Numbered from the stretch's first letter, positions 18,250 through 27,165 are shown. The stretch is DNA of 64,000 nucleotides from Cloacibacillus porcorum (GCF_001701045.1 NZ_CP016757.1:3064219-3128218); one strand, 5' to 3'. The notes: generated from the sequence alone by a model not told the origin. Translations and numbers: made by a program.

Positions 18250-18551
18250 GATAAATAGCGATTTACCAAAGATTTTGGCGCCCTCTCCGAGGCGGCCAGG
18301 GAGCCAAATCAGAGACCTTCTGATTTGGCTTTTGACTTTGCCCTTGTAGCCTCCCTCTCTGAGGGAGGTGGATCGACGCCGCTTTTGCGGCGAGACGGAA
18401 GGAGTGTTGCTCTGTATGGCGCGGAAACCGCGCCATACAGAGCCCGCGGCAAAGGCCGCGGGAGAACCTAAGGTCAAAACTCCCTCACCCCGCTTCGCGG
18501 GGAGCTCCCTCGGAGAGGGCGCCGAAAATCTGTGCCAAACCGCTATTTATC
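18250..18551. repeat. 302-bp nested hairpin element, family B
   Basis: Imperfect 43-44 bp outer arms (18250-18292 and 18508-18551, beginning GATAAATAGCG) enclose a row of independent hairpins: 18303-18329 (GCCAAATCAG stem), a CTCCCTCTCTGAGGGAGG unit near 18350, a GCCGC/GCGGC unit near 18378, 18410-18442 (15-bp perfect stem) and 18443-18462 (CCCGCGGC stem). The GGAGGTGG...GACGGAAGGAGT part resembles intergenic hairpins common in anaerobic Firmicutes genomes. It encodes no protein. A decayed copy of its left part lies at 21950-22050. Confidence 0.85.
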
Positions 18552-18712
18552 ATTCAGCTTAGCGCGAAACGTTGGCCTTTATTTTGCTGCGTCCGCATGT
18601 TGGGGATGCTCTTTTCGCTGAATGCACAAGAAGAAAGAGGCGGAGTTTCCCGTCCGCCTCTTTCACTGAACCTACCGTTTGGTATAAGTTTTATACGTTT
18701 ATTTTTATCCGC

Positions 18713-21346
18713 TTACCTCCTGCGTCTCGCCGCCGCGAGCGGCAGCAGCGCCAGCAGTGCTAAGACTCCCACACCCGCGGAGCAGCCGCTGCTTGAACCG
18801 CCGGAGGGTTTCGGCGCCTTTGCCTCGTTCATCGCCATCGCCACGGGGTCGATTACGCTGCCCGTAGTGTTGTCGTAGTCGAACTCTCCGTTATCCTTGA
18901 CGAAGAGTATGAGCGTGTATGTCTCGGTCGGATCGATTTTGTCGGTAAAGGCAAGATTGTTTCCATCCGCGTTTTTGAGCGTGAAGCTCTGGTCGGCGTA
19001 GCCGGCCGGCTCCGCCGTATAGCCGAACTTCGCGCCCGTCTCGTCTTTAAGTATTTTGATGAGCGTGATGTCGCTGACTATATTGTTGGCCGCCGCGCCA
19101 AGCTGCGCGCCGGTCGTCTTCATCGCGAGGGCCGCGACTTTACCGCTGTCGATCGTCGCCGTGATAATGGGCAGAGTTACGATCGTCTTCGGAGCCACCG
19201 CCGCGTCGTCCGACATTACGGAGGCCACGGTCTTCTTGGCGATCACGGGGTCGACTGTGATATTGCCGTCGGCCGTCGCGGTGAAGAATTTTACCGGAAC
19301 GTCCGCGCTCGCCGCGAGGGCTTTTGTGTTTTCCTCCGTCGCCGGCTTGATGACGGGGGTCGCCGGTTTCACATCTGCCGGTACGTCTTTGTCCTTAGTC
19401 ACGGGGTTATCCTTTTCAGTTATGACGGTCGGCGTTACGGGAGCCGGCGTCGGCACCGGGTCCGGAGCCGCCGGGTCTTCGACAGTCACGGTGCAGCCGG
19501 CGGTCGTCTTTGTGACGGAGCCGGTGGCGGAGATAACGGCGATGCCGGCCTTGTGTGCCGTCACCTTGCCTGCGTCATCGACCGCAGCAACCGCAGTGTC
19601 ACTGGATTTCCAGGAGACAGTTTCACCGACGACAGGTGTCGCCGCCTTCACGGTATCGCTCTTTCCGAGTTGAAGTTTCAAAGCAGTTGGCGTTACGGCG
19701 ATAGGGGCATTCTTACATGTGACGACTAGTTCCGTCTTCGCCTCGTTGAATGCGGCGGAGACTATGCCCGTGGCTTCGCTGTAGTCAACCGTAACATCCT
19801 GCTCTACCGCTTTCGTGAAGGTGAGAGCCGAAGGCGTTCCGAGATTCGTCCAGTTGCCCGTCAGTTTGATGACCGTCGCCCCGCCGAGGTCCGCAAGTTT
19901 CAGCTTCGTGCCGCTGGTAAGCTCGATACGGTCCATCTCCACTATCGTCGCGCCGGAGAAGTCCGCCTGGACGTTGTCGAATACGAGGACGGAGTCGCCG
20001 GAGACGGAGTCGGTGTAATCTATGGTATCGGCGGCAATTATCTTGTCATAAATGGCACCGGTTGTACTTGTGCTATTGACGCCCTGTCCCGTTATCGTTC
20101 CCTTAAAAACACCATCTTTGATATCGGAGAAGATCACCGTGGCGTTTCCGTATACGGCGGCGCTGGCGTCATTGTTACGTTTGCCGCCGGCGATTATCCA
20201 GACATCCTCTGTCAGCGCCTTCAGGCCGCTGTTACCTTTGACTGTGATCCTCGCATCGCCTTCGACGTCCGCCTTACCTCCAACACGTCCCAGACCGCCG
20301 CCGACCAACGTATCAATGCCGCGGCCGCCATTAACCACAACAGAGGTGCTGCCCTTGACGACGGCGCTGCCGCCACCCCGGCTGACACCGCCGCCGCCGA
20401 GGTAGGGGCTGAAGGAACTGAAGTCAGCGCTTGTGACCTCTATGTAGACGTCCTTCGAAACGACAGCATTGGCATTGCTCCCCCAGTTCGAAGGGCCGGC
20501 TGTAGCTGCGCCGATTTTCCCCTGCCGCAGATATACCTCTACGCTTCCGGTCTCCGCGTAAGTGTGACCGCTGTTTGCCACTGAGTTGTTGCCGCCCCAT
20601 ATCTGCTCGACCCGCGCGTTTGGATTATCGATTATCAGCGTGGCCTTGCCCTTTAAGATACCGCTGGCAGTTTCGCCGTTTTCAAATCCATTGGCGACTA
20701 TATGCAGGCCGCCGTTGGCGCCAAAGCTGTCGTCATCCGCGCAGGAGACATTGATTTCCACAGTGCTGTCGCCCTCAACGGTAAGGTCGCCTGATTTGTC
20801 TATCATCGCCGCGCCGCTGGCTTTCAGGTATCTAGATTTTCCCCAGAGTGCTCCGTTGATCGTCAGTTTGGTATTTCCCTTAACGGCGCCGCCGTTCGGG
20901 CTGCCCGCCAGGATTATCGACTGCTGATAGTTTGGTATACCACCATCCGCGTAAAGGCTTGAACCGTCGGCGGCGTTGACCGTCAGGCTGGAATCGCCGG
21001 AAACATTCCCACCGTCGCCGCCGGCGAAGAACTGCACTTTATTTTGGGTCCACAGATTCGCCCGCCAATCCACGGTAAGCGAAGAATCCCCCGTGACGTC
21101 GCCGCTCGCTCCATAGATAAAAATTTCCTTGTTAGATAACGCAGACTCTTCGCCCTCTGTTCCCGTAAAGGTGATCGTGTTGCTTCCGTTCGCAGAGGGG
21201 GACAAGACACTGCCGGATTCTATACTACCCAATTCTATTCTGTCGCCGCTATCATAGGATACACCGGCCGCCCACGCCGTTCCCAACATCGCGGCGGCCG
21301 CCACAAACGCTAACACCAGCTTGCATTTTCCCTGCAACTTTATCAT
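18713..21346 (-). CDS. Large SYNERG-CTERM surface protein with Ig-like (Big_2) domain
   Basis: 877 residues. Signal peptide at 1-26 (ending AWA). Residues ~30-460 carry repeated GDSSLTV/VSGDSSLTVN/KGNTKLTIN-type beta-strand units, like autotransporter or pectin-lyase beta-helix passengers. A bacterial Ig-like group 2 domain occupies about 550-640 (VSWKSSDTAVAAVDDAGKVTAHKAG), followed by a Pro-rich linker (PDPVPTPAPVTP) and a beta-rich region. The C-terminus is SSSGCSAGVGVLALLAL plus a basic tail, the SYNERG-CTERM sorting signal of Synergistota, implying cleavage and surface attachment. It is likely an adhesin or matrix protein. Its leader carries a c-di-GMP riboswitch and a variable promoter. 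Confidence 0.85.
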   Translation of the reverse strand: MIKLQGKCKLVLAFVAAAAMLGTAWAAGVSYDSGDRIELGSIESGSVLSPSANGSNTITFTGTEGEESALSNKEIFIYGASGDVTGDSSLTVDWRANLWTQNKVQFFAGGDGGNVSGDSSLTVNAADGSSLYADGGIPNYQQSIILAGSPNGGAVKGNTKLTINGALWGKSRYLKASGAAMIDKSGDLTVEGDSTVEINVSCADDDSFGANGGLHIVANGFENGETASGILKGKATLIIDNPNARVEQIWGGNNSVANSGHTYAETGSVEVYLRQGKIGAATAGPSNWGSNANAVVSKDVYIEVTSADFSSFSPYLGGGGVSRGGGSAVVKGSTSVVVNGGRGIDTLVGGGLGRVGGKADVEGDARITVKGNSGLKALTEDVWIIAGGKRNNDASAAVYGNATVIFSDIKDGVFKGTITGQGVNSTSTTGAIYDKIIAADTIDYTDSVSGDSVLVFDNVQADFSGATIVEMDRIELTSGTKLKLADLGGATVIKLTGNWTNLGTPSALTFTKAVEQDVTVDYSEATGIVSAAFNEAKTELVVTCKNAPIAVTPTALKLQLGKSDTVKAATPVVGETVSWKSSDTAVAAVDDAGKVTAHKAGIAVISATGSVTKTTAGCTVTVEDPAAPDPVPTPAPVTPTVITEKDNPVTKDKDVPADVKPATPVIKPATEENTKALAASADVPVKFFTATADGNITVDPVIAKKTVASVMSDDAAVAPKTIVTLPIITATIDSGKVAALAMKTTGAQLGAAANNIVSDITLIKILKDETGAKFGYTAEPAGYADQSFTLKNADGNNLAFTDKIDPTETYTLILFVKDNGEFDYDNTTGSVIDPVAMAMNEAKAPKPSGGSSSGCSAGVGVLALLALLPLAAARRRR

Positions 21347-21584
21347 TCAGCACACCAGACCTTTCACCCCAAATAAAAATAATAAAAAAATAACCTCACG
21401 CAATAAGAGTATCTTCCATTTTTGTGGTTTTATAGATCACTCTCCCATCCAATTTCCAGCCCCAGACCAACGCGCGTTCGCACAGATACAGAGGATATGA
21501 AGATCCCCTTCGCAGCTCTTTATATTGCGTCTTACTCAGTTCATTGACAGGCCAGCCGCCGAATAGGCGGATATGAATGAATGC

Positions 21585-21660
21585 GGTAATCGGCGACCGG
21601 CTGTCATAACTTTCGTCTTAGACCCTTAGCTTTCCGGCGCTGTCTTTCGACAGCTGTGGC
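21585..21660 (-). promoter_or_regulatory. c-di-GMP-I (GEMM) riboswitch aptamer
   Basis: On the minus strand the RNA shows the class I c-di-GMP order: a hairpin GCTGTC-GAAA-GACAGC (21639-21654) whose GAAA tetraloop matches the tertiary-contact loop, then GCCGGAAAGCTAAGGGTCTAA (split as GCCGGAAAGC and TAAGGGTCTAA), a short GAAA-capped stem, and ATGACAGCC-GGTCGCCG. This parallels the class consensus of (A)CGCAAAGC, GGGTCTAA, ATGGCAGCC and GGGTTGCC. It begins about 20 bases after the predicted transcription start and lies about 240 bases upstream of the surface protein start. A hairpin CCGCC-TATTC-GGCGG follows (near 21557-21571), possibly part of the expression platform. Confidence 0.8.
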
Positions 21661-21687
21661 TTTTTTATAACGATTAACATTGAATGA

Positions 21688-21715
21688 ATTTTACATCACC
21701 CCCCCCCCAAGTCAA
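21688..21715 (-). promoter_or_regulatory. Promoter with ten-G tract in the spacer (likely phase-variable)
   Basis: The minus strand reads TTGACT (21715-21710), a 16-base spacer T-G10-TGATG, then TAAAAT (21693-21688). The G10 run (C run at 21699-21708 on the plus strand) therefore sits exactly between the -35 and -10 boxes. Gain of one G would give the optimal 17-base spacing; loss would give 15. Transcription would begin near 21681, just ahead of the riboswitch. Confidence 0.75.
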
Positions 21716-21822
21716 CAATTGTTTAATATTTAAGTGATAAGGGATGTTGAGACCCACTAAAATTATGGGAAATGGTTTCAGGGCAAACATACCGGCAAAA
21801 GTTGGAAAGAGAAAAGAAAGAT

Positions 21823-21949
21823 AAATCGGCGTTTATAAGCACGATTTGCGTCATAAAATGGGGGCTCCGAATCCTCACCGTATGAAGATACGGTTCCGGT
21901 ATCGGAGCCCCCATTTTATTTAGCAACTCGCACTTCTAAACGCCGATTT
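21823..21949. repeat. Large palindromic repeat, family A copy 2
   Basis: Outer arms AAATCGGCGTTTA/TAAACGCCGATTT match copy 1. The inner perfect 18-bp stem (21853-21870 with 21902-21919, ATAAAATGGGGGCTCCGA) and the tip CCGTAT-GAAG-ATACGG are unrelated in sequence to the inner stems of copies 1 and 3. It lies between the surface-protein promoter and copy 3. Confidence 0.85.
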
Positions 21950-22050
21950 AGCAAAGATTTTGGCTCCCTCTGTGAGGCGGCCAGGGAGCCTTTAAGGGCA
22001 AAGTCAAAAGAAAAGCTAAATCGCTATTTACCGCTTTCCCTATCCGAAGG
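21950..22050. repeat. Decayed partial copy of the family B element
   Basis: AGCAAAGATTTTGGCTCCCT, GAGGCGGCCAGGGAGCC and GGGCAAAGTCAAAAG correspond to parts of the left half of the element at 18250-18551, and AAATCGCTATTTA resembles its outer end in inverted order. It links copies 2 and 3 of family A. Confidence 0.6.
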
Positions 22051-22176
22051 AAATCGGCGTTTAGACGTGCGAATAACGAAATAACTGAGGGCTTGGCAAG
22101 CGGAGGCGCACTAAAGTGCGGTGAGCATTGCCAAGCCCTCAGTTATGAAGTTAGTCGTGCGTCTAAACGCCGATTT
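22051..22176. repeat. Large palindromic repeat, family A copy 3
   Basis: Outer arms AAATCGGCGTTTAGACG at 22051-22067 and their complement ending at 22176. The inner 19-bp stem ATAACTGAGGGCTTGGCAA pairs with its complement (22126-22145 region), and the tip is GCGCAC-TAAA-GTGCG. One base separates it from the stop codon of the aspartate decarboxylase gene on the minus strand, so the hairpin forms right at the end of that mRNA. Confidence 0.9.
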
Positions 22177-22177
22177 A

Positions 22178-23803
22178 TTAGGCTTTCTTGTACTGCGAAT
22201 AATACTCGTCGAGGATCGTCACCAGGTCGTGGCCGATCTCGCGGTAGGCGTGATCGGGAAGGTTCGCCATTGAGACGCGCACGGACCAGCCGGGAGCGTC
22301 GAAACCCTCTCCGGGCAGCAGCACCACATTGGGGTTTTCTGCGAGGCGGAAGAGGATGTCGATCGGCTCGAAATTTTTCTGCAGCCAATCCGCGAAATCA
22401 TCGCCATATTTTTCCTTCGCCCAGAGCGAAACATCGAGCAGCTGGTAATAGGCGGAGCTGTTCGGAGAGAGGGGCCGCGGCCATTTGAGGTTGCCCCAGA
22501 AGTCCCTGTAGCGGCGGCGGACGATATCTTTCGTCAGCCGGTTGTAGGCGCCCGCCTTATCGATCAGCGCGCAGAGGGCGAAGAGAGCCATCTGCACCTG
22601 CTGCGGCACCGAGAGTCCCGCAGTGTGGTTCAGCGCGATGTCGCGGCTGTCGGCGACCATACGGTCAATAAATTTTATCGCCTCCGGATCGACGGCGAGC
22701 TCGGAATAGAGCTTCGCCGTCTTTATCCGCTGCGCCGCAGGCATGGCCGCGATCATATCGTCGAAGACGTTCTTGCGGTGGACGCCGATGACTCCAAGCC
22801 GCCAGCCCGTACAGCCGAAATATTTAGAGAAGGAGTAGGAGCAGATGGTGTTATAGGGTATAGTGTCGAAAAGAGAGTGATAGTTATCGGCAAAGCTGGA
22901 ATAGACGTCGTCTGAGACGATCATCAGCTGCGGGTTTTTCGACGCGACGATATTTTTTATCTTCTGCGCCGACTCCGGCGATATCTCCACGGAGCCGGGG
23001 TTGCTGGGGTTGACGATGAAAAAGACCTTCACCTTCGGGTCGGCGAGCTTTTCAAGCTCTTTGTCCGAATACTGCCACGAATGGCGCGGCTCGCCGTCCA
23101 CGAGTTCGGTGCCGTCGGCATAGACCTGCACCGTCTTGAGCGCATACCACGGCAGATCGGGGATCTCTATATAGGGGGTAAAGATGGGCGTACCCAGCGC
23201 GATGGTGTCTCCCTGTTTCAGCAGGCCGTTGTTGAGCAGCGAGCGGAAGATGTAGACCATCGCCGCCGTCGCCCCCTCCGTCGCGAAGAGGTCGAAATCC
23301 TGATTCTGTCTGTTTCCCTGCTCAAGCTCCTCGATAATGTATTCGCGCACCACTCCCTCGCAGCAGGGCATCATCCTGTCGGGCGTCGGGTAATGGCCGC
23401 CCAGAATGCCGTCGCAGAGCTCAAAGGCCCACTCGTCGGCGTCGAAGCCGAGGATGTTGAGGCCATACTGGAAGGAACGCCGCAGGAAGTCGGCGCCCGG
23501 CAACATGGAGTTGACACCGAGCCAATTGGCGAAGCGCGCGCCGATCCCCTCCTTCTCCGGCAGTCCAGCGAGGATGCCGTCGTCCCAAACGCGGCGGCTC
23601 TCGGTCATCGCGAAGCGGCCAAGGGTGAAAAAGGCCTCGCGCGCATCCGTCGCAATCCAGTTCGGATTGCCGCGCCCCGCGTTGAGCATCGCGGAAGATG
23701 TCGCGCGGGCATGCTTTGACGCCATATCGATAAGGACGTTTTTCACTTCAAAGGGACTTAGTTTTTCATAGGCTTTTTCCTGTTTTCTTGTCGGCATATC
23801 CAT
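22178..23803 (-). CDS. asdA: Bifunctional aspartate aminotransferase / L-aspartate 4-decarboxylase
   Basis: 541-residue PLP enzyme of the AsdA type. It removes the beta-carboxyl of aspartate to give alanine and CO2, consuming a cytoplasmic proton. It shows the AsdA N-terminal GRGNPNW, the FFIVNPSNPGS substrate loop near residue 262, and the PLP lysine K327 in SYSFSKYFG followed by the GWRLGVIG motif. It diverges from gadB. Together with gadB and gadC it suits acid tolerance or a decarboxylation-driven proton gradient; the usual AspT exchanger is not in the window. A family A palindrome abuts its stop. Confidence 0.92.
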   Translation of the reverse strand: MDMPTRKQEKAYEKLSPFEVKNVLIDMASKHARATSSAMLNAGRGNPNWIATDAREAFFTLGRFAMTESRRVWDDGILAGLPEKEGIGARFANWLGVNSMLPGADFLRRSFQYGLNILGFDADEWAFELCDGILGGHYPTPDRMMPCCEGVVREYIIEELEQGNRQNQDFDLFATEGATAAMVYIFRSLLNNGLLKQGDTIALGTPIFTPYIEIPDLPWYALKTVQVYADGTELVDGEPRHSWQYSDKELEKLADPKVKVFFIVNPSNPGSVEISPESAQKIKNIVASKNPQLMIVSDDVYSSFADNYHSLFDTIPYNTICSYSFSKYFGCTGWRLGVIGVHRKNVFDDMIAAMPAAQRIKTAKLYSELAVDPEAIKFIDRMVADSRDIALNHTAGLSVPQQVQMALFALCALIDKAGAYNRLTKDIVRRRYRDFWGNLKWPRPLSPNSSAYYQLLDVSLWAKEKYGDDFADWLQKNFEPIDILFRLAENPNVVLLPGEGFDAPGWSVRVSMANLPDHAYREIGHDLVTILDEYYSQYKKA

Positions 23804-24086
23804 ATAGGAGCCACTCCTTTAGATTCGGTATTTTCTTTATTAATTTTAAGTAAAAGCGGAACTCTAACTATAATCTTATTCTTTTTTTACAATTTATACA
23901 TGTTTAATTACGTACAGCCATTACATGCTTTTTGCCTAGCGGACATTCGGCAAAAACTATTTTTTGCGAAATAGGGCTTCGAACTATACTCGGTGCATAC
24001 GGTACGGAAAGACGAAAAACAAAATTTCGGTACGTATCATTAGTTACATTTGTGTCAGACGACATTTAACAGGAGGGATTTTTAAA
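23804..24086 (+). promoter_or_regulatory. Divergent asdA/gadB promoter region
   Basis: AT-rich divergent region. For gadB, TTTGCG at 23963-23968 and TATACT at 23985-23990 with a 16-base spacer are the best boxes, and AGGAGG at 24071-24076 is the ribosome site. Partial inverted repeats around 23935-23975 and 23999-24040 could bind a shared regulator. I see no gene here. Confidence 0.45.
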
Positions 24087-25478
24087 ATGTCACTTTACCA
24101 GAAGGAATATGAACACAGAGCCATTGACCCGACATTCGGCTCAGCGGCAATGAGCAGCCTGCTGCCCAAGGACGCGTTCCCAGAGGCGGAGATGAATCCG
24201 CAGGATGCCTATCAGGCGATCCATAACGAACTCGTACTCGACGGCAACGCTTCACAGAACCTTGCCACATTCTGCCAGACCTGGCTCGACGACGAGACCC
24301 ATAAGCTCATGGACGAATGTATCGACAAGAACATGATCGACAAGGACGAATATCCTCAGACGGCCGAACTTGAGGCGCGCTGCGTCCGTATGCTCGGCAA
24401 CCTTTGGAATTCACCGGAAGAGGCCAACACCATCGGCACCTCGACGACCGGATCATCCGAGGCGGCAATGCTCGGCGGACTCGCGGCGCTCTGGCGCTGG
24501 CGCAAGAAGCGCAAGGCGCAGGGAAAACCCACGGACAAGCCGAACATCGTCACCGGCGCGGTACAGATCTGCTGGGATAAGTTCGCCCGCTACTGGGATA
24601 TCGAACAGCGCCAGATCCCAATGAAGCCCGGCAAATACTGCATGACGCCGGAAGAGGTAGTCAAGTATGTCGACGAAAACACCATCTGCGTCGTCCCCAC
24701 GCTCGGACTGACCTTCACGCTCCAGTACGAACCGGTCAAACAGATAGCGGCGGCTCTCGACAAGCTCCAGCAGGAGACCGGACTTGATATCCCCATCCAC
24801 GTTGACGGCGCGAGCGGCGGCTTCATCGCCCCCTTCATCCACCGCGACCTGGTCTGGGACTTCCGCATTGAGCGTGTAAAATCGATCAACGCCTCCGGAC
24901 ACAAATTTGGTCTGTCGCCCCTCGGTGTGGGCTGGGTAATGTGGAGAGAGGTGTCCGACCTCCCCGAAGAGCTCATCTTCTATGTCAACTACCTTGGCGG
25001 CAACATGCCGACCTTCGCCCTCAACTTCTCACGCCCCGCGGGACAGATCGTCAGCCAGTATTACAACTTCATCCGCCTCGGCAAAGAGGGCTACACGAAG
25101 ATTCAGCAGGAATGCGCCGAGACCGGCCAGTATCTCGCGAACGAGATCATGAAGTTCGGCATCTTCGAGATGGTCTATGACGGAGAGGGCGGCGTTCCCG
25201 GCTGTACTTGGAAATTCCGCGACGACGTGAAACCCGGATTCTCGCTCTACGACCTCGCCGACAAGCTCCGCTCAAGGGGCTGGCAGGTTCCCGCCTATTC
25301 GCTCCCAGCGGACGCGCAGAACATCGTCGTTCAGCGTATCCTCGTCAGGAAGGGCTTCAACATCGATATGGCCTCGCTCCTCGTCGAAGATATGAAGAGG
25401 GCGCTTGAATATTTCAAGGCTCATCCCGTCGCAAAACCTCTTACGGAAGCTGAGACCGGAAACTTTAAACACTCATAA
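24087..25478 (+). CDS. gadB: Glutamate decarboxylase
   Basis: 463-residue group II PLP decarboxylase, close in length to E. coli GadB (466). It converts glutamate to GABA and CO2, consuming a proton. The [14 protein letters not shown] stretch is at about 118-131, HVDGASGGF at 238-246 (H238, D240), and the PLP lysine K273 in [12 protein letters not shown]. The ATG at 24087 follows AGGAGG; the longer ORF from 23964 is not used. The N-terminal helix needed for acid-dependent membrane association in E. coli is only loosely similar. Confidence 0.95.
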   Translation: MSLYQKEYEHRAIDPTFGSAAMSSLLPKDAFPEAEMNPQDAYQAIHNELVLDGNASQNLATFCQTWLDDETHKLMDECIDKNMIDKDEYPQTAELEARCVRMLGNLWNSPEEANTIGTSTTGSSEAAMLGGLAALWRWRKKRKAQGKPTDKPNIVTGAVQICWDKFARYWDIEQRQIPMKPGKYCMTPEEVVKYVDENTICVVPTLGLTFTLQYEPVKQIAAALDKLQQETGLDIPIHVDGASGGFIAPFIHRDLVWDFRIERVKSINASGHKFGLSPLGVGWVMWREVSDLPEELIFYVNYLGGNMPTFALNFSRPAGQIVSQYYNFIRLGKEGYTKIQQECAETGQYLANEIMKFGIFEMVYDGEGGVPGCTWKFRDDVKPGFSLYDLADKLRSRGWQVPAYSLPADAQNIVVQRILVRKGFNIDMASLLVEDMKRALEYFKAHPVAKPLTEAETGNFKHS

Positions 25479-25510
25479 ACAGGAAATAACGGCAAACAAA
25501 CACAATACTT

Positions 25511-25545
25511 TTCCGAAAAGGCCGGTCAATCCGGCTTTTTCGGAA
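25511..25545 (+). promoter_or_regulatory. Intercistronic hairpin between gadB and gadC
   Basis: A 15-bp stem with one G-T pair (TTCCGAAAAGGCCGG and its complement) has a 5-base loop and ends AATATTTATC, without a true T run. It would act as partial terminator, processing site or 3' stabiliser, setting different levels of decarboxylase and antiporter. Confidence 0.6.
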
Positions 25546-25582
25546 TATTTATCAGAAAAATTTTTGAAAGGAGAAGGTCATA

Positions 25583-27088
25583 ATGAGTACTGAAAATAAA
25601 CCGTCATCCGGCTCAAAGAGCGGAACGATCGGTGTCTTTACGCTGGCGATGATGAACGTGGCCGCGATAGTCAGTCTGCGCGGTCTCCCGGCAGAGGCGG
25701 AATACGGCCTTTCGTCCGTATTCTACTATATATTCGCGGCGGTATTTTTCCTAATCCCCGTAGCGCTCGCCGCGGCGGAGATGGCGACCGCGTGGCCGCA
25801 GAAGGGCGGCGTGTTCAGATGGGTCGGAGAGGCATTTGGCGGCAGGTTCGGCTTTGTTGCTATTTTCCTCCAGTGGATGCAGAATACAATATGGTTCCCG
25901 ACCGTCTTAACATTTGCCGCGGTCTCCGTGGCATACATCGGAATGGACCCCAGCAGCGACTCGGCCCTAGCGGCAAATAAAATGTACACCCTGGCGATCG
26001 TCCTTGTCTTCTACTGGGGCTCGACGCTGATGAATTTCAGGGGGATGTCACTCTCGGGAGCGATAAGCAAATGGGGGACCCTCATCGGCACCGTCATTCC
26101 GGCGGCGATCCTCATCATTCTCGGCATACTCTACTACGTGACGGGACATACGATCTATATGCCGCTGCATGCCAGCGACCTGATTCCCGATTTGGGAAAC
26201 TTCAGCAATCTCTCTCTCGCGGTGAGCATATTCCTCTTTTACGCGGGAATGGAGGTCTCGGCGGTCCATGTCAACGAAGTTGACAACCCCGAGAAAAACT
26301 ACCCTCTCGCGATACTCATCTCCGCGGGCATCACGGTAGCCATATTCGTCTTCGGAACGCTGGCGATCGGTTTTGTCATCCCGCAGAAGGATATCAACCT
26401 CACGCAGAGCCTGCTTGTCGCTTACCGCAACCTCTTCCAGGCCTTCGGCCTCGAGTGGCTCTCGCCGGTCGTCTCGATCTGCCTCGCCCTCGGAGTCTTC
26501 GCGGGAGTCAATACCTGGATCGCGGGACCAAGCAAAGGTATCCTCGCCGTCGGTAAAGCGGGATATCTGCCGCCCATCCTTCAGAGGACCAACAAGCACG
26601 GAGTGCAGGTGAACATTCTCTATTTCCAGTCGGCGATCGTCACCATACTCTCCGTCATCTTCGTGCTGCTCCCCTCGGTGCAGGCGGCCTATCAGATACT
26701 TTCGGCCCTTACCGTCACGATGTACCTTATCATGTACATGCTGATGTTCGCGGCCTTCATTAAGCTGCGCATCAAAGAGCCGAACACCCCCCGCCCCTTC
26801 AAGGTGCCCGGCGGTGAGCTCGGTATGTGGCTCGTCGGCGGCGTAGGGCTCATCAGCGCCTTCGCGGCCTTCCTCGTCGGCTTCATACCGCCCGGACAGA
26901 TTCCTGTCGGCAGCCCGACGGAATGGGTAGGCCTGCTCGTAATCGGCAACCTTCTCGCGGTCGGCGTGCCCCTTCTCATCTATCACTCCCGCAAAGAGAG
27001 CTGGAAGACAGCCGAGGGCTCGGACTCCTTTGAGCCATTCAGCTGGCAGAAAGAAACCTATGCTCCCGCTGAGACGTCAAAGAAATAA
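25583..27088 (+). CDS. gadC: Glutamate:GABA antiporter
   Basis: 501-residue APC-family transporter with about 12 membrane segments. The N-terminal GVFTLAMMNVAAIVSLRGLP is very close to the GadC form, WPQKGGVFRWVGEAFG follows near residue 72, and GIAGPSKG-like AGPSKGILAVGK near residue 315. It exchanges external glutamate for internal GABA, completing the proton-consuming cycle with GadB. AAGGAG lies upstream of the ATG. The C-terminal polar tail (about 470-501) may correspond to the pH-gated C-plug of E. coli GadC. Confidence 0.93.
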   Translation: MSTENKPSSGSKSGTIGVFTLAMMNVAAIVSLRGLPAEAEYGLSSVFYYIFAAVFFLIPVALAAAEMATAWPQKGGVFRWVGEAFGGRFGFVAIFLQWMQNTIWFPTVLTFAAVSVAYIGMDPSSDSALAANKMYTLAIVLVFYWGSTLMNFRGMSLSGAISKWGTLIGTVIPAAILIILGILYYVTGHTIYMPLHASDLIPDLGNFSNLSLAVSIFLFYAGMEVSAVHVNEVDNPEKNYPLAILISAGITVAIFVFGTLAIGFVIPQKDINLTQSLLVAYRNLFQAFGLEWLSPVVSICLALGVFAGVNTWIAGPSKGILAVGKAGYLPPILQRTNKHGVQVNILYFQSAIVTILSVIFVLLPSVQAAYQILSALTVTMYLIMYMLMFAAFIKLRIKEPNTPRPFKVPGGELGMWLVGGVGLISAFAAFLVGFIPPGQIPVGSPTEWVGLLVIGNLLAVGVPLLIYHSRKESWKTAEGSDSFEPFSWQKETYAPAETSKK

Positions 27089-27121
27089 ATCCATCGGTCA
27101 GGCGTCAAAACAACATACGGC

Positions 27122-27165
27122 ACGGCGGCAGGGATGAGATAGCCCCGACCGCCGCCGTTTTTATT
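27122..27165 (+). terminator. Terminator after gadC
   Basis: Stem ACGGCGGC/GCCGCCGT with an inner GGG/CCC pair is followed by TTTTTATTT. Confidence 0.9.

Noticed and set aside
18106-22176. Palindromic repeats as integron attC sites
   Set aside because: The arms contain GTTTAGAC/GTCTAAAC, but in the wrong order relative to attC core sites. The stems are perfectly paired without the extrahelical bases of attC, and no integrase gene is present.
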